Source: Bacillota bacterium (GTDB lineage Bacteria; Bacillota; Clostridia; Tissierellales; Tissierellaceae). Taken from it: 64,000 nt of DNA. The translations under genes and the position numbers were made by a program. The stretch lies in NCBI GenBank assembly GCA_023388495.1, contig JAEWGC010000025.1:1-64000 (forward strand), written 5' to 3'. The notes below the pieces were generated by a model. That model saw only the letters and a program-made list of their open reading frames with translations, had not been told where the DNA came from and did no database searches. This document shows, in pieces, positions 17,745 through 25,716 of the stretch. Positions within the stretch are counted from its first letter, which is position 1; each line of letters begins with the position of its first letter.

Positions 17745-17843
17745 ATGAAGTTATTCTTTATTAGAAAAAAAACTTTATTTTGGATAATTGCTATATTATT
17801 TTTACTAATCATTCTTTTAATAGGTGTCCCTTTTTTAGTTTAA
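17745..17843 (+). CDS. small single-pass membrane peptide (32 residues)
   Basis: A 33-codon frame starts at ATG 17745 with AAGGAG 9 bases upstream and a TATAAT-like box at about 17713. The peptide begins MKLFFIRKKTLFWIIAILFL and is one basic N-terminus followed by a 20-residue hydrophobic helix with no tail. It looks like a small membrane protein, or the signal-anchor stub of a lost larger protein. It precedes the ZIP transporter gene by 55 bases in the same direction and could be co-transcribed. Function unknown. Confidence 0.5.
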   Translation: MKLFFIRKKTLFWIIAILFLLIILLIGVPFLV

Positions 17844-17898
17844 TTCTTGACTAAAAAAACATACCTCTTTATACTTAATATATAAAGGAGGGGGATTA

Positions 17899-18660
17899 AT
17901 GAATACCATTATATTAGGTATTTTAGCTAGTGTTGTTGCTGGTCTAATGACTGGCGTAGGGGCACTACCTATATTTTTTACAAAGAATATTTCAGAAAAA
18001 ATGTTAGATACTTTACTTGGATTTGCTGCTGGTGTAATGCTTGCTGCCACTTCTTTTTCTCTTATAGTGCCAAGTTTGGAGGCCTCAGGTGGCGGGTTAA
18101 AGGGTGCTCTTATCACTGCACTGGGCATCTTTATCGGTTCTGTTTTTCTCGATTTAACAGACAAATATTCTCCTCATGTGCATCTATTAGATAAAAGAGT
18201 AGAAGGTTCTAGTACATCACTAAAGAAAATTTGGTTATTTATTATTGCCATAACATTGCACAACTTCCCAGAGGGATTAGCTGTAGGTGTTGGCTTTGGT
18301 GATGATAATGTAAGAAATGGTCTGTCTATAGCCATGGGAATAGGACTTCAAAATATGCCAGAGGGATTAGCTGTGGCTCTAGCCTTAGTTAGAGAAAAGT
18401 ATGATGTTAAAAAGGCCTTTTTAATTGCACTATTAACAGGCTTAGTGGAGCCTATTGGGGGAATACTTGGCATTGGACTTGTATCTGTCTTTAAACCTAT
18501 TCTTCCTTTTATCTTAGCCTTCGCAGCTGGTGCAATGTTATTTGTTATATCTGATGAGATAATACCAGAAACTCACAACAATGGACACGAAAGAGAAGCT
18601 ACCTACGGAGTAATTATTGGATTTATTATAATGATGATATTAGATGTTACCTTGGGATAA
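17899..18660 (+). CDS. ZIP family divalent metal transporter
   Basis: This 253-residue membrane protein has about eight helices and the two ZIP metal-site motifs: HNFPEGLAVGVGFGD in helix 4 and QNMPEGLAVALAL in helix 5. A short histidine stretch (SPHVHL) lies in the loop between helices 3 and 4. ZIP proteins bring zinc, iron or manganese into the cytoplasm. The length and motif spacing match the bacterial ZupT/GufA group. AAAGGAGGGGGA precedes the ATG. No metal-responsive operator was recognised. Confidence 0.93.
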   Translation: MNTIILGILASVVAGLMTGVGALPIFFTKNISEKMLDTLLGFAAGVMLAATSFSLIVPSLEASGGGLKGALITALGIFIGSVFLDLTDKYSPHVHLLDKRVEGSSTSLKKIWLFIIAITLHNFPEGLAVGVGFGDDNVRNGLSIAMGIGLQNMPEGLAVALALVREKYDVKKAFLIALLTGLVEPIGGILGIGLVSVFKPILPFILAFAAGAMLFVISDEIIPETHNNGHEREATYGVIIGFIIMMILDVTLG

Positions 18661-18661
18661 G

Positions 18662-18690
18662 AAAACAGCAGATAAATTATCTGCTGTTTT
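18662..18690. terminator. bidirectional intrinsic terminator
   Basis: Perfect inverted repeat AAAACAGCAGATAA / TTATCTGCTGTTTT between the convergent ZIP transporter and Spo0E genes. A/T tracts on both sides serve both strands. Confidence 0.88.
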
Positions 18691-18691
18691 T

Positions 18692-18859
18692 CTATCCCAT
18701 GGAGCCCAAAGTATAGTACTTGCTTATAAGCTGGTCCAGTTCTTGACTAAACTCTAAAATCTTGTCTCTATCTGATCCTTCTGTAAGGATCTTATTAAGC
18801 TCATCACGCTTTTGATTGATCTCTTCCTTTAGTTCTTCTACCTTTATATTTTTATCCAT
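18692..18859 (-). CDS. Spo0E-like sporulation regulatory aspartyl-phosphate phosphatase
   Basis: This 55-residue helical-hairpin protein starts MDKNIKVEELKEEINQ and contains the Spo0E signature SQELDQLISKYY, in which the SQELD residues contact and dephosphorylate Spo0A~P. The ATG at 18859 is preferred because GGGAG precedes it closely; the frame also opens 29 codons further upstream without a ribosome site. Its role would be to restrain entry into sporulation. It ends next to the terminator shared with the ZIP gene. Confidence 0.82.
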   Translation of the reverse strand: MDKNIKVEELKEEINQKRDELNKILTEGSDRDKILEFSQELDQLISKYYTLGSMG

Positions 18860-19164
18860 AGTTCTCCCTTTACCTTTCTCTAGTTCTTTCCCAACTACCT
18901 TATAGACCCATAAGCTTACTATTATTTTATCTAATATATAAATCAATTTCAGTTTAGTGCTTTATCATATTATACCCTCTATTGCTATTTACAAACCTTT
19001 TTGTTGCTATAGTAGTCTATTTTTTGTTAACTTGTTTATTATAACATTTAGAGTTCCGAAATTAAATTGATATTTTTCCAAATCTTTCTACAAAATTCTC
19101 CATAATATTATTCTTTATATTGTATAATATAGATAATGCAGAATAAATTAAGGGAGGTAATAAT

Positions 19165-20397
19165 ATGAGTAAATTAGTTGATAGGTTTTTAGGGTATGTG
19201 AAATATGAAACTACTTCAGATGAAAGTTCTACTAGGGTACCTAGTACATCTAATCAAATGGAATTTGCTAAGATCTTAGGTGAAGAATTAAAGGAAATAG
19301 GCTTATCTGATGTATCTGTAGATGAAAATGGCTATATCATGGCTACTTTGCCTTCAAATACGAATAAGAATGCTCCAGTTATAGGATTCATAGCCCATAT
19401 GGATACAAGTCCAGATATGTCTGGTAAAGATGTAAATCCTAAGATAATAAAAAACTATGATGGAAAAGATATAGTTCTAAATGAAAAAGAAAACATAATC
19501 ATGTCTACAAAGGATTTTCCAGATTTAAAGGATTATGTTGGGAAAGATTTAATCACTACTGATGGCACAACTTTATTGGGAGCAGATAATAAGGCAGGGA
19601 TTGCTGAGATAATAACAGCTGTAGAATATTTAATCCAAAACCCTCATATTCCTCATGGTACTGTAAAAATTGGTTTTACTCCAGATGAGGAAATCGGTCG
19701 AGGAGCAGATTGCTTTGATGTAGAGAAGTTTGGTGCAGACTTTGCTTATACTGTTGACGGTGGCCCAATAGGTGAATTAGAGTATGAAAACTTTAATGCT
19801 GCCACAGCTAAAATATCTATCCAAGGTAGAAATATTCATCCTGGTGCAGCTAAGAATAAGATGATCAATTCCATATTAGTAGCTAGTGAGCTTAATGATA
19901 TGCTTCCTGTAGATGAGAGACCTGAATATACTGAGGGATATGAAGGCTTCTATCTTTTAATTCACTTTAATGGCTCAGTTGAGAAAACTGAAATCACATA
20001 TATTATAAGGGATCATTCCATGGAAAAGTTCCAGGCTAAAAAGGAAACTTTAACAAAGGCAGTTGAATTCCTAAATCATAAATATGGTGATATCATCTCT
20101 TTGGAAATAACTGATTCATATTATAATATGAAGGAAAAAATCGAGCCTGTTATGTATGTAATAGATATTGCTAAAAAGGCTATGGAAGATTTGGAAATCC
20201 AACCTCTAATAAAGCCTATTAGGGGAGGAACTGATGGGGCTAGACTTTCCTACATGGGATTACCTTGTCCAAACCTTTTTACAGGCGGACACAATTATCA
20301 TGGAAGATTTGAGTATATTCCAATATTTGCTATGGAGAAATCAGTAGAAACAATATTAAAGATAATAGAATTAGTACAAGAAATGCCCTTAGCTTAA
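19165..20397 (+). CDS. pepT: peptidase T (tripeptide aminopeptidase)
   Basis: This 410-residue M20 zinc metallopeptidase has its metal ligands in FIAHMDTSPD, TTLLGADNKAGIAEI, PDEEIGRGAD and YTVDGGPIGELEYE, and the C-terminal histidine in GGHNYHGRFEYIP. It removes the N-terminal residue from tripeptides in the cytoplasm, which suits a peptide- and amino-acid-fermenting organism. A TATAAT box lies about 35 bases upstream of the GGGAGG ribosome site. The stop codon lies inside the terminator hairpin shared with the convergent aminotransferase gene. Confidence 0.96.
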   Translation: MSKLVDRFLGYVKYETTSDESSTRVPSTSNQMEFAKILGEELKEIGLSDVSVDENGYIMATLPSNTNKNAPVIGFIAHMDTSPDMSGKDVNPKIIKNYDGKDIVLNEKENIIMSTKDFPDLKDYVGKDLITTDGTTLLGADNKAGIAEIITAVEYLIQNPHIPHGTVKIGFTPDEEIGRGADCFDVEKFGADFAYTVDGGPIGELEYENFNAATAKISIQGRNIHPGAAKNKMINSILVASELNDMLPVDERPEYTEGYEGFYLLIHFNGSVEKTEITYIIRDHSMEKFQAKKETLTKAVEFLNHKYGDIISLEITDSYYNMKEKIEPVMYVIDIAKKAMEDLEIQPLIKPIRGGTDGARLSYMGLPCPNLFTGGHNYHGRFEYIPIFAMEKSVETILKIIELVQEMPLA

Positions 20398-20410
20398 TCT
20401 AAGGGCATTT
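20381..20410. terminator. intrinsic terminator embedded in the pepT stop region
   Basis: Perfect arms AAATGCCCTTAG / CTAAGGGCATTT surround a 6-base loop that contains the pepT stop codon. It can serve pepT rightwards and the aminotransferase gene leftwards. Confidence 0.85.
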
Positions 20411-20414
20411 GCCT

Positions 20415-21257
20415 TTATCTCCATTCATCTTTATGCTTTAAAATATAGTTTTCCATTTCTTTTATATAACCATTGTTTATGGCCTTTATTATTTCATTAT
20501 TTACAGAACCTAAAGTGATTTCATCAATAGTTGAAATAGGTAATACGTTTACTGAGGTTCCTGACATGAAAGCTCCATCTAATTTTGGTAGATCATCTAT
20601 ATGAATGGTTTCTTCCACTATTTTAGTATTTAGCTTATGGCAGACATCAAATATATGCTTTCTAGTGATACCTATTAGCACCTCTGATGCTGGAGCTGTA
20701 TATACCCTATCTCCCTTTACAAAGAAAATATTTGATCGGCTTCCTTCAGGTATATGGCCTGATTTGCTTACAAGTAAGGCTTCAAAGGCTTCTTTTTCTT
20801 TGAGAGTCTTAGCTACATCATCCTTGAATGATGTGAATAATACTTTTGCATTTGGGTTGTTTCTTTCGTAGTAGAATAATGTAGTATGAATTCCTTTTTT
20901 ATAATATTCCACCGGTGGATAAAAGCTTTCAATATTATAAACTAAAAATACTTTACCTTTATCTTCTATTTCTGTAGATAAAAGTTTTACATTTAGTTTA
21001 TCTACTCCATTTTTTAAAATGAGAGTTTTTATGTCTTTTCTTATTTCAGATTCAGATCTGTCTATATCATAGCCTATTATATTGGCAGAGTCGAACATCC
21101 TTTTAAGATGGTCCTCTAAAAATAAAGGTACTCCATTAATTACCCTAATAACTTCATAGATAGGTGGTTTCTCTATCTTTTCAAAAATCTCCATATTGTC
21201 TGTAGTTTCAATATTACCGTTTATAACATAATAATCTTTAATTGCTTCTGGTTTCAT
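20415..21257 (-). CDS. class IV PLP-dependent aminotransferase (BCAT/D-amino-acid transaminase family)
   Basis: This 280-residue protein has the class IV fold. The phosphate/substrate motif HIPEGSRSNIFFVKGD is near residue 180 and the probable PLP lysine is in NAKVLFTSFKDD near residue 147. GAFMSGTSVNVLPIS closes the active site. The family includes branched-chain aminotransferase, D-alanine transaminase and aminodeoxychorismate lyase. The sequence does not decide among them; the atypical LFTSFKD segment argues against a standard IlvE. It lies 20 bases after the lipoprotein gene and is likely co-transcribed with it. Confidence 0.8.
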   Translation of the reverse strand: MKPEAIKDYYVINGNIETTDNMEIFEKIEKPPIYEVIRVINGVPLFLEDHLKRMFDSANIIGYDIDRSESEIRKDIKTLILKNGVDKLNVKLLSTEIEDKGKVFLVYNIESFYPPVEYYKKGIHTTLFYYERNNPNAKVLFTSFKDDVAKTLKEKEAFEALLVSKSGHIPEGSRSNIFFVKGDRVYTAPASEVLIGITRKHIFDVCHKLNTKIVEETIHIDDLPKLDGAFMSGTSVNVLPISTIDEITLGSVNNEIIKAINNGYIKEMENYILKHKDEWR

Positions 21258-21277
21258 CTTTATCCCCCTTTTTATCT

Positions 21278-22207
21278 TTATTTTCCTACTTCTTCAAGAT
21301 TTTTTATTATTATATCCTTTTTAATCCTAGTTAATTTTAGACTCTTCTCATTTAATGCCTTTTTCATATCTTCTATTGATAGTCTAACATTATCTAATAC
21401 TTTTATTTTACCCTCATCCTTGCCAAGCTTCAACCTAATCTTGTTTATTTCTTCCTCTGAGCTATCTAATACCTTTGATGCTTCTTTTTCTTTTCCTTGT
21501 ATAGCTCTTATATAAGCTTGATAGGTATAGTTTTTTAACTTATTTATTTCTCCCCATACTTCATCCTTATAAAGTTCAAACATAGGTGCAAGGTTTCCCA
21601 TACTCTGACTACCATAGTCATAGATACCTAATATCCTCCTGTTTTCAATGGATTTAGTTAAGGAATTTAGACTGTTCTTAAATTTTTCAGCCTTTTCTAG
21701 AGAGATTCCCTTCTTCAACCCTTCTGCTTCATATTCATTCCATTTATTGTGTGTGTCTTCTATTTTTTTATCTATTTTCTCCCAGGTATCTAAAAGCTTT
21801 TCATCTTTACCCTCAGGTTTCTTTTTCTTTTCTTGGCCACCTTGTGAAACACCACTAGATTGACCCCCACTGGATCCTCCACTGGTACCTCCACCTCCCT
21901 GGCCTCCTCCTTGATCTCCAGCTGCCCCTCCACCTTCAGTTTTTACTTCAATGGTTTGTTTAGCTTTTTCTTCTTCTTTAACTTTTTCCATCTCAGCTTT
22001 TTCTACTTCCATATCGGTTCCATCTAATATAGACTCTATTTTTTCAGCATCTTTTAATATATCTTGAAGGTCCTTACTTATATCTTCTAGTGCACTAGGT
22101 GCTTTATCTTTTTTCTCAAATTTGACTACTTGGTTTTTTGTAGATCTGCATCCACTTAATATGAAAATCATTATTATAGACAATATATAGCACTTAATTT
22201 TTTTCAA
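21278..22207 (-). CDS. lipoprotein of unknown function with Gly/Ser-rich linker
   Basis: This protein of about 309 residues has a lipoprotein signal peptide: basic start KKIKCY, hydrophobic core, and lipobox ILSGC, so it should be anchored to the outer face of the membrane. A charged helical stretch (residues 20-80) is followed by a flexible linker rich in Gly, Ser and Gln (about residues 92-130), a Lys-rich patch, and a helical C-terminal domain. No known catalytic motif was seen. The TTG at 22207 is preferred (AGAGGTGA 5 bases upstream); a GTG at 22216 lies inside that site. The ribosome site is one arm of a hairpin (22213-22242). Confidence 0.7.
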   Translation of the reverse strand: MKKIKCYILSIIMIFILSGCRSTKNQVVKFEKKDKAPSALEDISKDLQDILKDAEKIESILDGTDMEVEKAEMEKVKEEEKAKQTIEVKTEGGGAAGDQGGGQGGGGTSGGSSGGQSSGVSQGGQEKKKKPEGKDEKLLDTWEKIDKKIEDTHNKWNEYEAEGLKKGISLEKAEKFKNSLNSLTKSIENRRILGIYDYGSQSMGNLAPMFELYKDEVWGEINKLKNYTYQAYIRAIQGKEKEASKVLDSSEEEINKIRLKLGKDEGKIKVLDNVRLSIEDMKKALNEKSLKLTRIKKDIIIKNLEEVGK

Positions 22208-22212
22208 AATAA

Positions 22213-22242
22213 TCACCTCTAGATTATTATCTCCAGAGGTGA
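22213..22242 (-). promoter_or_regulatory. hairpin sequestering the lipoprotein ribosome site
   Basis: The 8-bp perfect inverted repeat TCACCTCT / AGAGGTGA lies between cls and the lipoprotein gene. On the transcript the second arm is the Shine-Dalgarno sequence of the lipoprotein gene, so folding would hide it. It could instead be a weak terminator after cls, since TTATTTTG follows. Confidence 0.5.
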
Positions 22243-22263
22243 ATTTATTATCATAATTTGTTA

Positions 22264-23721
22264 TTAAAGGATAGGTGACAATAACCTAGAAACAGACTCT
22301 TTTATTTTAACAACATTGCTTCTGTTATTATATTCTTCTATTGTAATTTCCTTACAATATTTTAAATCATCTAGAAACTTATCTGTTAATTTTAAGTTAA
22401 TAGATTCATCATATAAAAATGCATTGACTTCAAAATTTAGTTTAAAGCTTCTGATATCTAAGTTTGCTGTACCTACAGAGGAAACAAAATCATCCATCAA
22501 TACTACTTTTGAGTGAAGAAAGCCTTTTTCATAGGTATAAAATTTTACACCAGCCTGTAAAAGTTCTCCAATATAACTCATGCTTGCCCAATAAACAAAG
22601 GGATGGTCTGGTTTACAGGGTATCATTACCCTAACATCTAAACCTGATAGTCCTGCAAGTTTTAGAGCCTCAAATATACTATCATCAGGTATGAAGTATG
22701 GAGTCTCTATATAAACCTTTTCCCTTGCATTGGAAATCATTTTTAGATATCCGTCCTTTATGCTTGGCCATTTAGAGTCTGGACCAGAGGATACTATTTG
22801 TATTCCTGTCTCACCTAAGGATCCATTCTCTGCAAGATATGTCTGGCATCCAGTTATTTCCTTGCCAGTGGCAAATCTCCAATCTAAGAAAAACCTCCAT
22901 TGAAGGGAAGATATGGCAGATCCCATTATTCTAATATGGGTATCTCTCCAATATCCAAATTTCTTTGATAGTCCAATATATTCGTCTCCTACGTTAAATC
23001 CTCCTACAAAAGCCTCTCTACCATCTACTATACATATTTTTCTATGGTTTCTATAATTAATTCTAAGGCTTACTAAGGGAACAAATGGTGGGAAAAACAC
23101 TCCAAATTCTGCTCCTGATGCTCTTAGCTTGGTTATATATTTTTTTGAAAACTTTCTACCGCCCATGCCATCTACAAGAAGTTTTACTTCAATACCTTCC
23201 CTAGCTTTTTTACATAGGGCTTCGATTACTTCTTTTCCTAGACCATCTGATTTAAAAATATAATATTGTAGATGGATATAATGCTCTGCATTTTCTATGC
23301 TTTCTAGTAATGCCTTAAACTTATCCTCTCCATCAAAGAATATCTCCACATTATTATCCTGGGTAAAGAATGAGTCGGAGCTAATTAGGTGCATCTTTAT
23401 TAAATCCTCATACCTCATATAGTTAGGATCTCTATATCTATATTCATCCTTTCCCATTTGCTCTTCCTGAAGAGAAGCTAGGTCACGAAAACAATAATCC
23501 TCTTCTTCTTTAGTTTTGAACATTCTTTTCTTACTTAAGTCCTGACCTATAAATAGATATAGAATAAATCCTACACCTGGTAAAAATGTCAATACCATAA
23601 GCCAAAGCCATGTTGAAGTGGGATTTCTTCTTTCAAAAAACACAAGCAAAATAGCAAATAATATATTTAACCATAATATATTTCTAAATATCCACCCATA
23701 AGATGTAAATAGGAAATCCAT
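22264..23721 (-). CDS. cls: cardiolipin synthase
   Basis: This 485-residue phospholipase-D superfamily enzyme has two N-terminal membrane helices (residues 5-60) and two HKD half-sites: NHRKICIVDGREAFVGGFN near residue 226 and HSKVVLMDDFVSSVGTANLD near residue 405. It condenses two phosphatidylglycerols to cardiolipin plus glycerol at the membrane. Both catalytic motifs are complete. It begins 17 bases after the bipA stop, so the two are probably co-transcribed. Confidence 0.95.
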   Translation of the reverse strand: MDFLFTSYGWIFRNILWLNILFAILLVFFERRNPTSTWLWLMVLTFLPGVGFILYLFIGQDLSKKRMFKTKEEEDYCFRDLASLQEEQMGKDEYRYRDPNYMRYEDLIKMHLISSDSFFTQDNNVEIFFDGEDKFKALLESIENAEHYIHLQYYIFKSDGLGKEVIEALCKKAREGIEVKLLVDGMGGRKFSKKYITKLRASGAEFGVFFPPFVPLVSLRINYRNHRKICIVDGREAFVGGFNVGDEYIGLSKKFGYWRDTHIRIMGSAISSLQWRFFLDWRFATGKEITGCQTYLAENGSLGETGIQIVSSGPDSKWPSIKDGYLKMISNAREKVYIETPYFIPDDSIFEALKLAGLSGLDVRVMIPCKPDHPFVYWASMSYIGELLQAGVKFYTYEKGFLHSKVVLMDDFVSSVGTANLDIRSFKLNFEVNAFLYDESINLKLTDKFLDDLKYCKEITIEEYNNRSNVVKIKESVSRLLSPIL

Positions 23722-23737
23722 AGCATCACCCTAGAAA

Positions 23738-25564
23738 TTAGTTATTTTTCTTTGCCTTATACCTTTTACTACTGTCTAATATTTTCTTTCTTATTCTAAA
23801 GCTAGTTGGTGTTATCTCTATTAGTTCGTCATCCTCTATGAACTCTAAGGCTTCCTCTAGTGACATGTCCTTAGGTGGAGAAAGTCTTAGGGCTTCGTCT
23901 GACCCTGCAGCTCTAATATTGGATTGTTGTTTCTTTCTACATACGTTTACATCTATATCTAAGCCCTTAGGATTGGAGCCTACTATCATTCCAGTATATA
24001 CTGGAACTCCAGCTCCTATAAATAATATACCCCTTTCTTGAGCAGAGTAAAGCCCATATGCAGTAGATTCTCCTGTTTCAAAAGAAATAAGTGAGCCTAC
24101 TTTTCTTCTAGGGATTTCACCTTTATATGGAGCATAGCCTTCAAATATGGAGTTTAGGATTCCATTACCTCTAGTATCTGTCATAAACTCTTGTCTATAT
24201 CCTATAAGACCTCTAGCAGGTATAATAAACTCTAGTCTTCCATATCCTCCATTGGATTCAGTCATACTTACTAGTTCTCCCTTTCTTTGACCTAGCTTTT
24301 CTATAACTGCACCTACGAATTCATTAGATATATCTATAGTTACCTTTTCCATTGGTTCCATCTTCTTGCCATTTTCCTCTTTAAAAAGAACTTCCGGCTT
24401 AGACACTTGGAACTCATAGCCTTCTCTTCTCATGTTTTCAATTAAAACAGATAAATGAAGCTCTCCCCTACCTGATACCTTAAATGCATCTGTAGCCTCA
24501 GTTTCTTCTACTCTAAGGCTTACATCTGTTTGTAATTCCTTAAACAATCTATTTCTTATTTGTCTTGATGTTACAAATTTTCCCTCTCTTCCTGCAAAGG
24601 GACTGTTGTTTACTGAGAATGTCATAGCTATAGTTGGTTCAGATATCTTCACAAATGGTAATGCTTCTGGCTCTGATGGATCACATATAGTATCTCCTAT
24701 ATGGATGTCCTCAACTCCTGTTATAGCTATGATGCTCCCTACTGTAGCTGATTCTACTTCTATTCTATTTAAACCTTCAAACTCAAATACCTTATTTATC
24801 TTTACTTTTTCTACTTTTTCAGGATTCATTATATTTACTATAACAGCTTCCTGATTTGTTCCTATTTTTCCTCTTTCTACCTTACCTATACCAATTCTAC
24901 CTACATACTCGTTGTAGTCTATGGTAGATATGAGAACTTGAAGTGGTCCTTCAGTATCTCCCTCTGGAGCTGGTATATTTTCTATTATGGTAGTGAAGAA
25001 ATCATCCATACCTTCTTTTTCATCATTTAAATCTAAGGTTGCAGTACCTTGTTTAGCTGAGGCGAAAATAAATGGACAATCAAGATTACTTTCATTTGCT
25101 CCTAACTCAATAAATAAATCTAAAACTTCGTCTATTACTTCATCAGGTCTTGCCTCTGGTCTATCTATTTTATTTATACATACTATAACTGGTAAATCCA
25201 ATTCGAATGCCTTTTTGAGAACAAATTTTGTTTGAGGCATTGGTCCTTCAAAAGCATCAACTACTAATACTACTCCACTTACCATCTTTAATACACGTTC
25301 AACCTCTCCGCCAAAGTCAGCATGGCCTGGAGTATCTATAATATTAATTTTAATATCCTTATAGTATATGGCTGTGTTCTTAGCGAGGATTGTAATTCCT
25401 CTTTCCTTCTCTATATCGTTGGAGTCCATTACCCTATCTTCAACTACTTGATTGGCTCTAAAAACTCCAGATTGCTTTAATAGGCTATCCACCAAAGTCG
25501 TCTTTCCATGGTCTACGTGGGCTATTATTGCAATATTTCTTATGTCATCTCTTTTAATCTTCAT
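23738..25564 (-). CDS. typA: translational GTPase TypA/BipA
   Basis: This 608-residue GTPase has the G1 motif AHVDHGKTTLVD at residues 15-26, switch II DTPGHADFGGEVERV, and G4 NKIDRPEARPDEV, followed by EF-G-like domains and the BipA-specific C-terminal domain (GLIGYRQEFMTDTRGNGILN). It binds ribosomes and supports subunit assembly and stress adaptation. The length is typical. It heads a likely operon with cls, the lipoprotein and the aminotransferase. Confidence 0.97.
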   Translation of the reverse strand: MKIKRDDIRNIAIIAHVDHGKTTLVDSLLKQSGVFRANQVVEDRVMDSNDIEKERGITILAKNTAIYYKDIKINIIDTPGHADFGGEVERVLKMVSGVVLVVDAFEGPMPQTKFVLKKAFELDLPVIVCINKIDRPEARPDEVIDEVLDLFIELGANESNLDCPFIFASAKQGTATLDLNDEKEGMDDFFTTIIENIPAPEGDTEGPLQVLISTIDYNEYVGRIGIGKVERGKIGTNQEAVIVNIMNPEKVEKVKINKVFEFEGLNRIEVESATVGSIIAITGVEDIHIGDTICDPSEPEALPFVKISEPTIAMTFSVNNSPFAGREGKFVTSRQIRNRLFKELQTDVSLRVEETEATDAFKVSGRGELHLSVLIENMRREGYEFQVSKPEVLFKEENGKKMEPMEKVTIDISNEFVGAVIEKLGQRKGELVSMTESNGGYGRLEFIIPARGLIGYRQEFMTDTRGNGILNSIFEGYAPYKGEIPRRKVGSLISFETGESTAYGLYSAQERGILFIGAGVPVYTGMIVGSNPKGLDIDVNVCRKKQQSNIRAAGSDEALRLSPPKDMSLEEALEFIEDDELIEITPTSFRIRKKILDSSKRYKAKKNN

Positions 25565-25666
25565 AAAACAAATCCTTTCATATTTAAAATCGTTATATAT
25601 ATCTTTAACAGAATTAATTTTATCATACTTTATAGATAAATCAAATTTAAATGTTTATTATTATGC

Positions 25667-25703
25667 AAAAACTGGTATAACCTTAATCATAGATTATACC
25701 AGT
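25667..25703 (-). terminator. intrinsic terminator after the ABC permease gene
   Basis: Arms ACTGGTATAA / TTATACCAGT enclose a 13-base loop and are followed leftwards by TTTTTG. It begins 14 bases after the permease stop. Confidence 0.85.
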
Positions 25704-25716
25704 CTTAGTTTATATT

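Noticed and set aside
20415..21257. Branched-chain aminotransferase IlvE as a firm name
   Set aside because: The segment around the PLP lysine departs from typical IlvE; the class IV family is certain but the specific enzyme is not.
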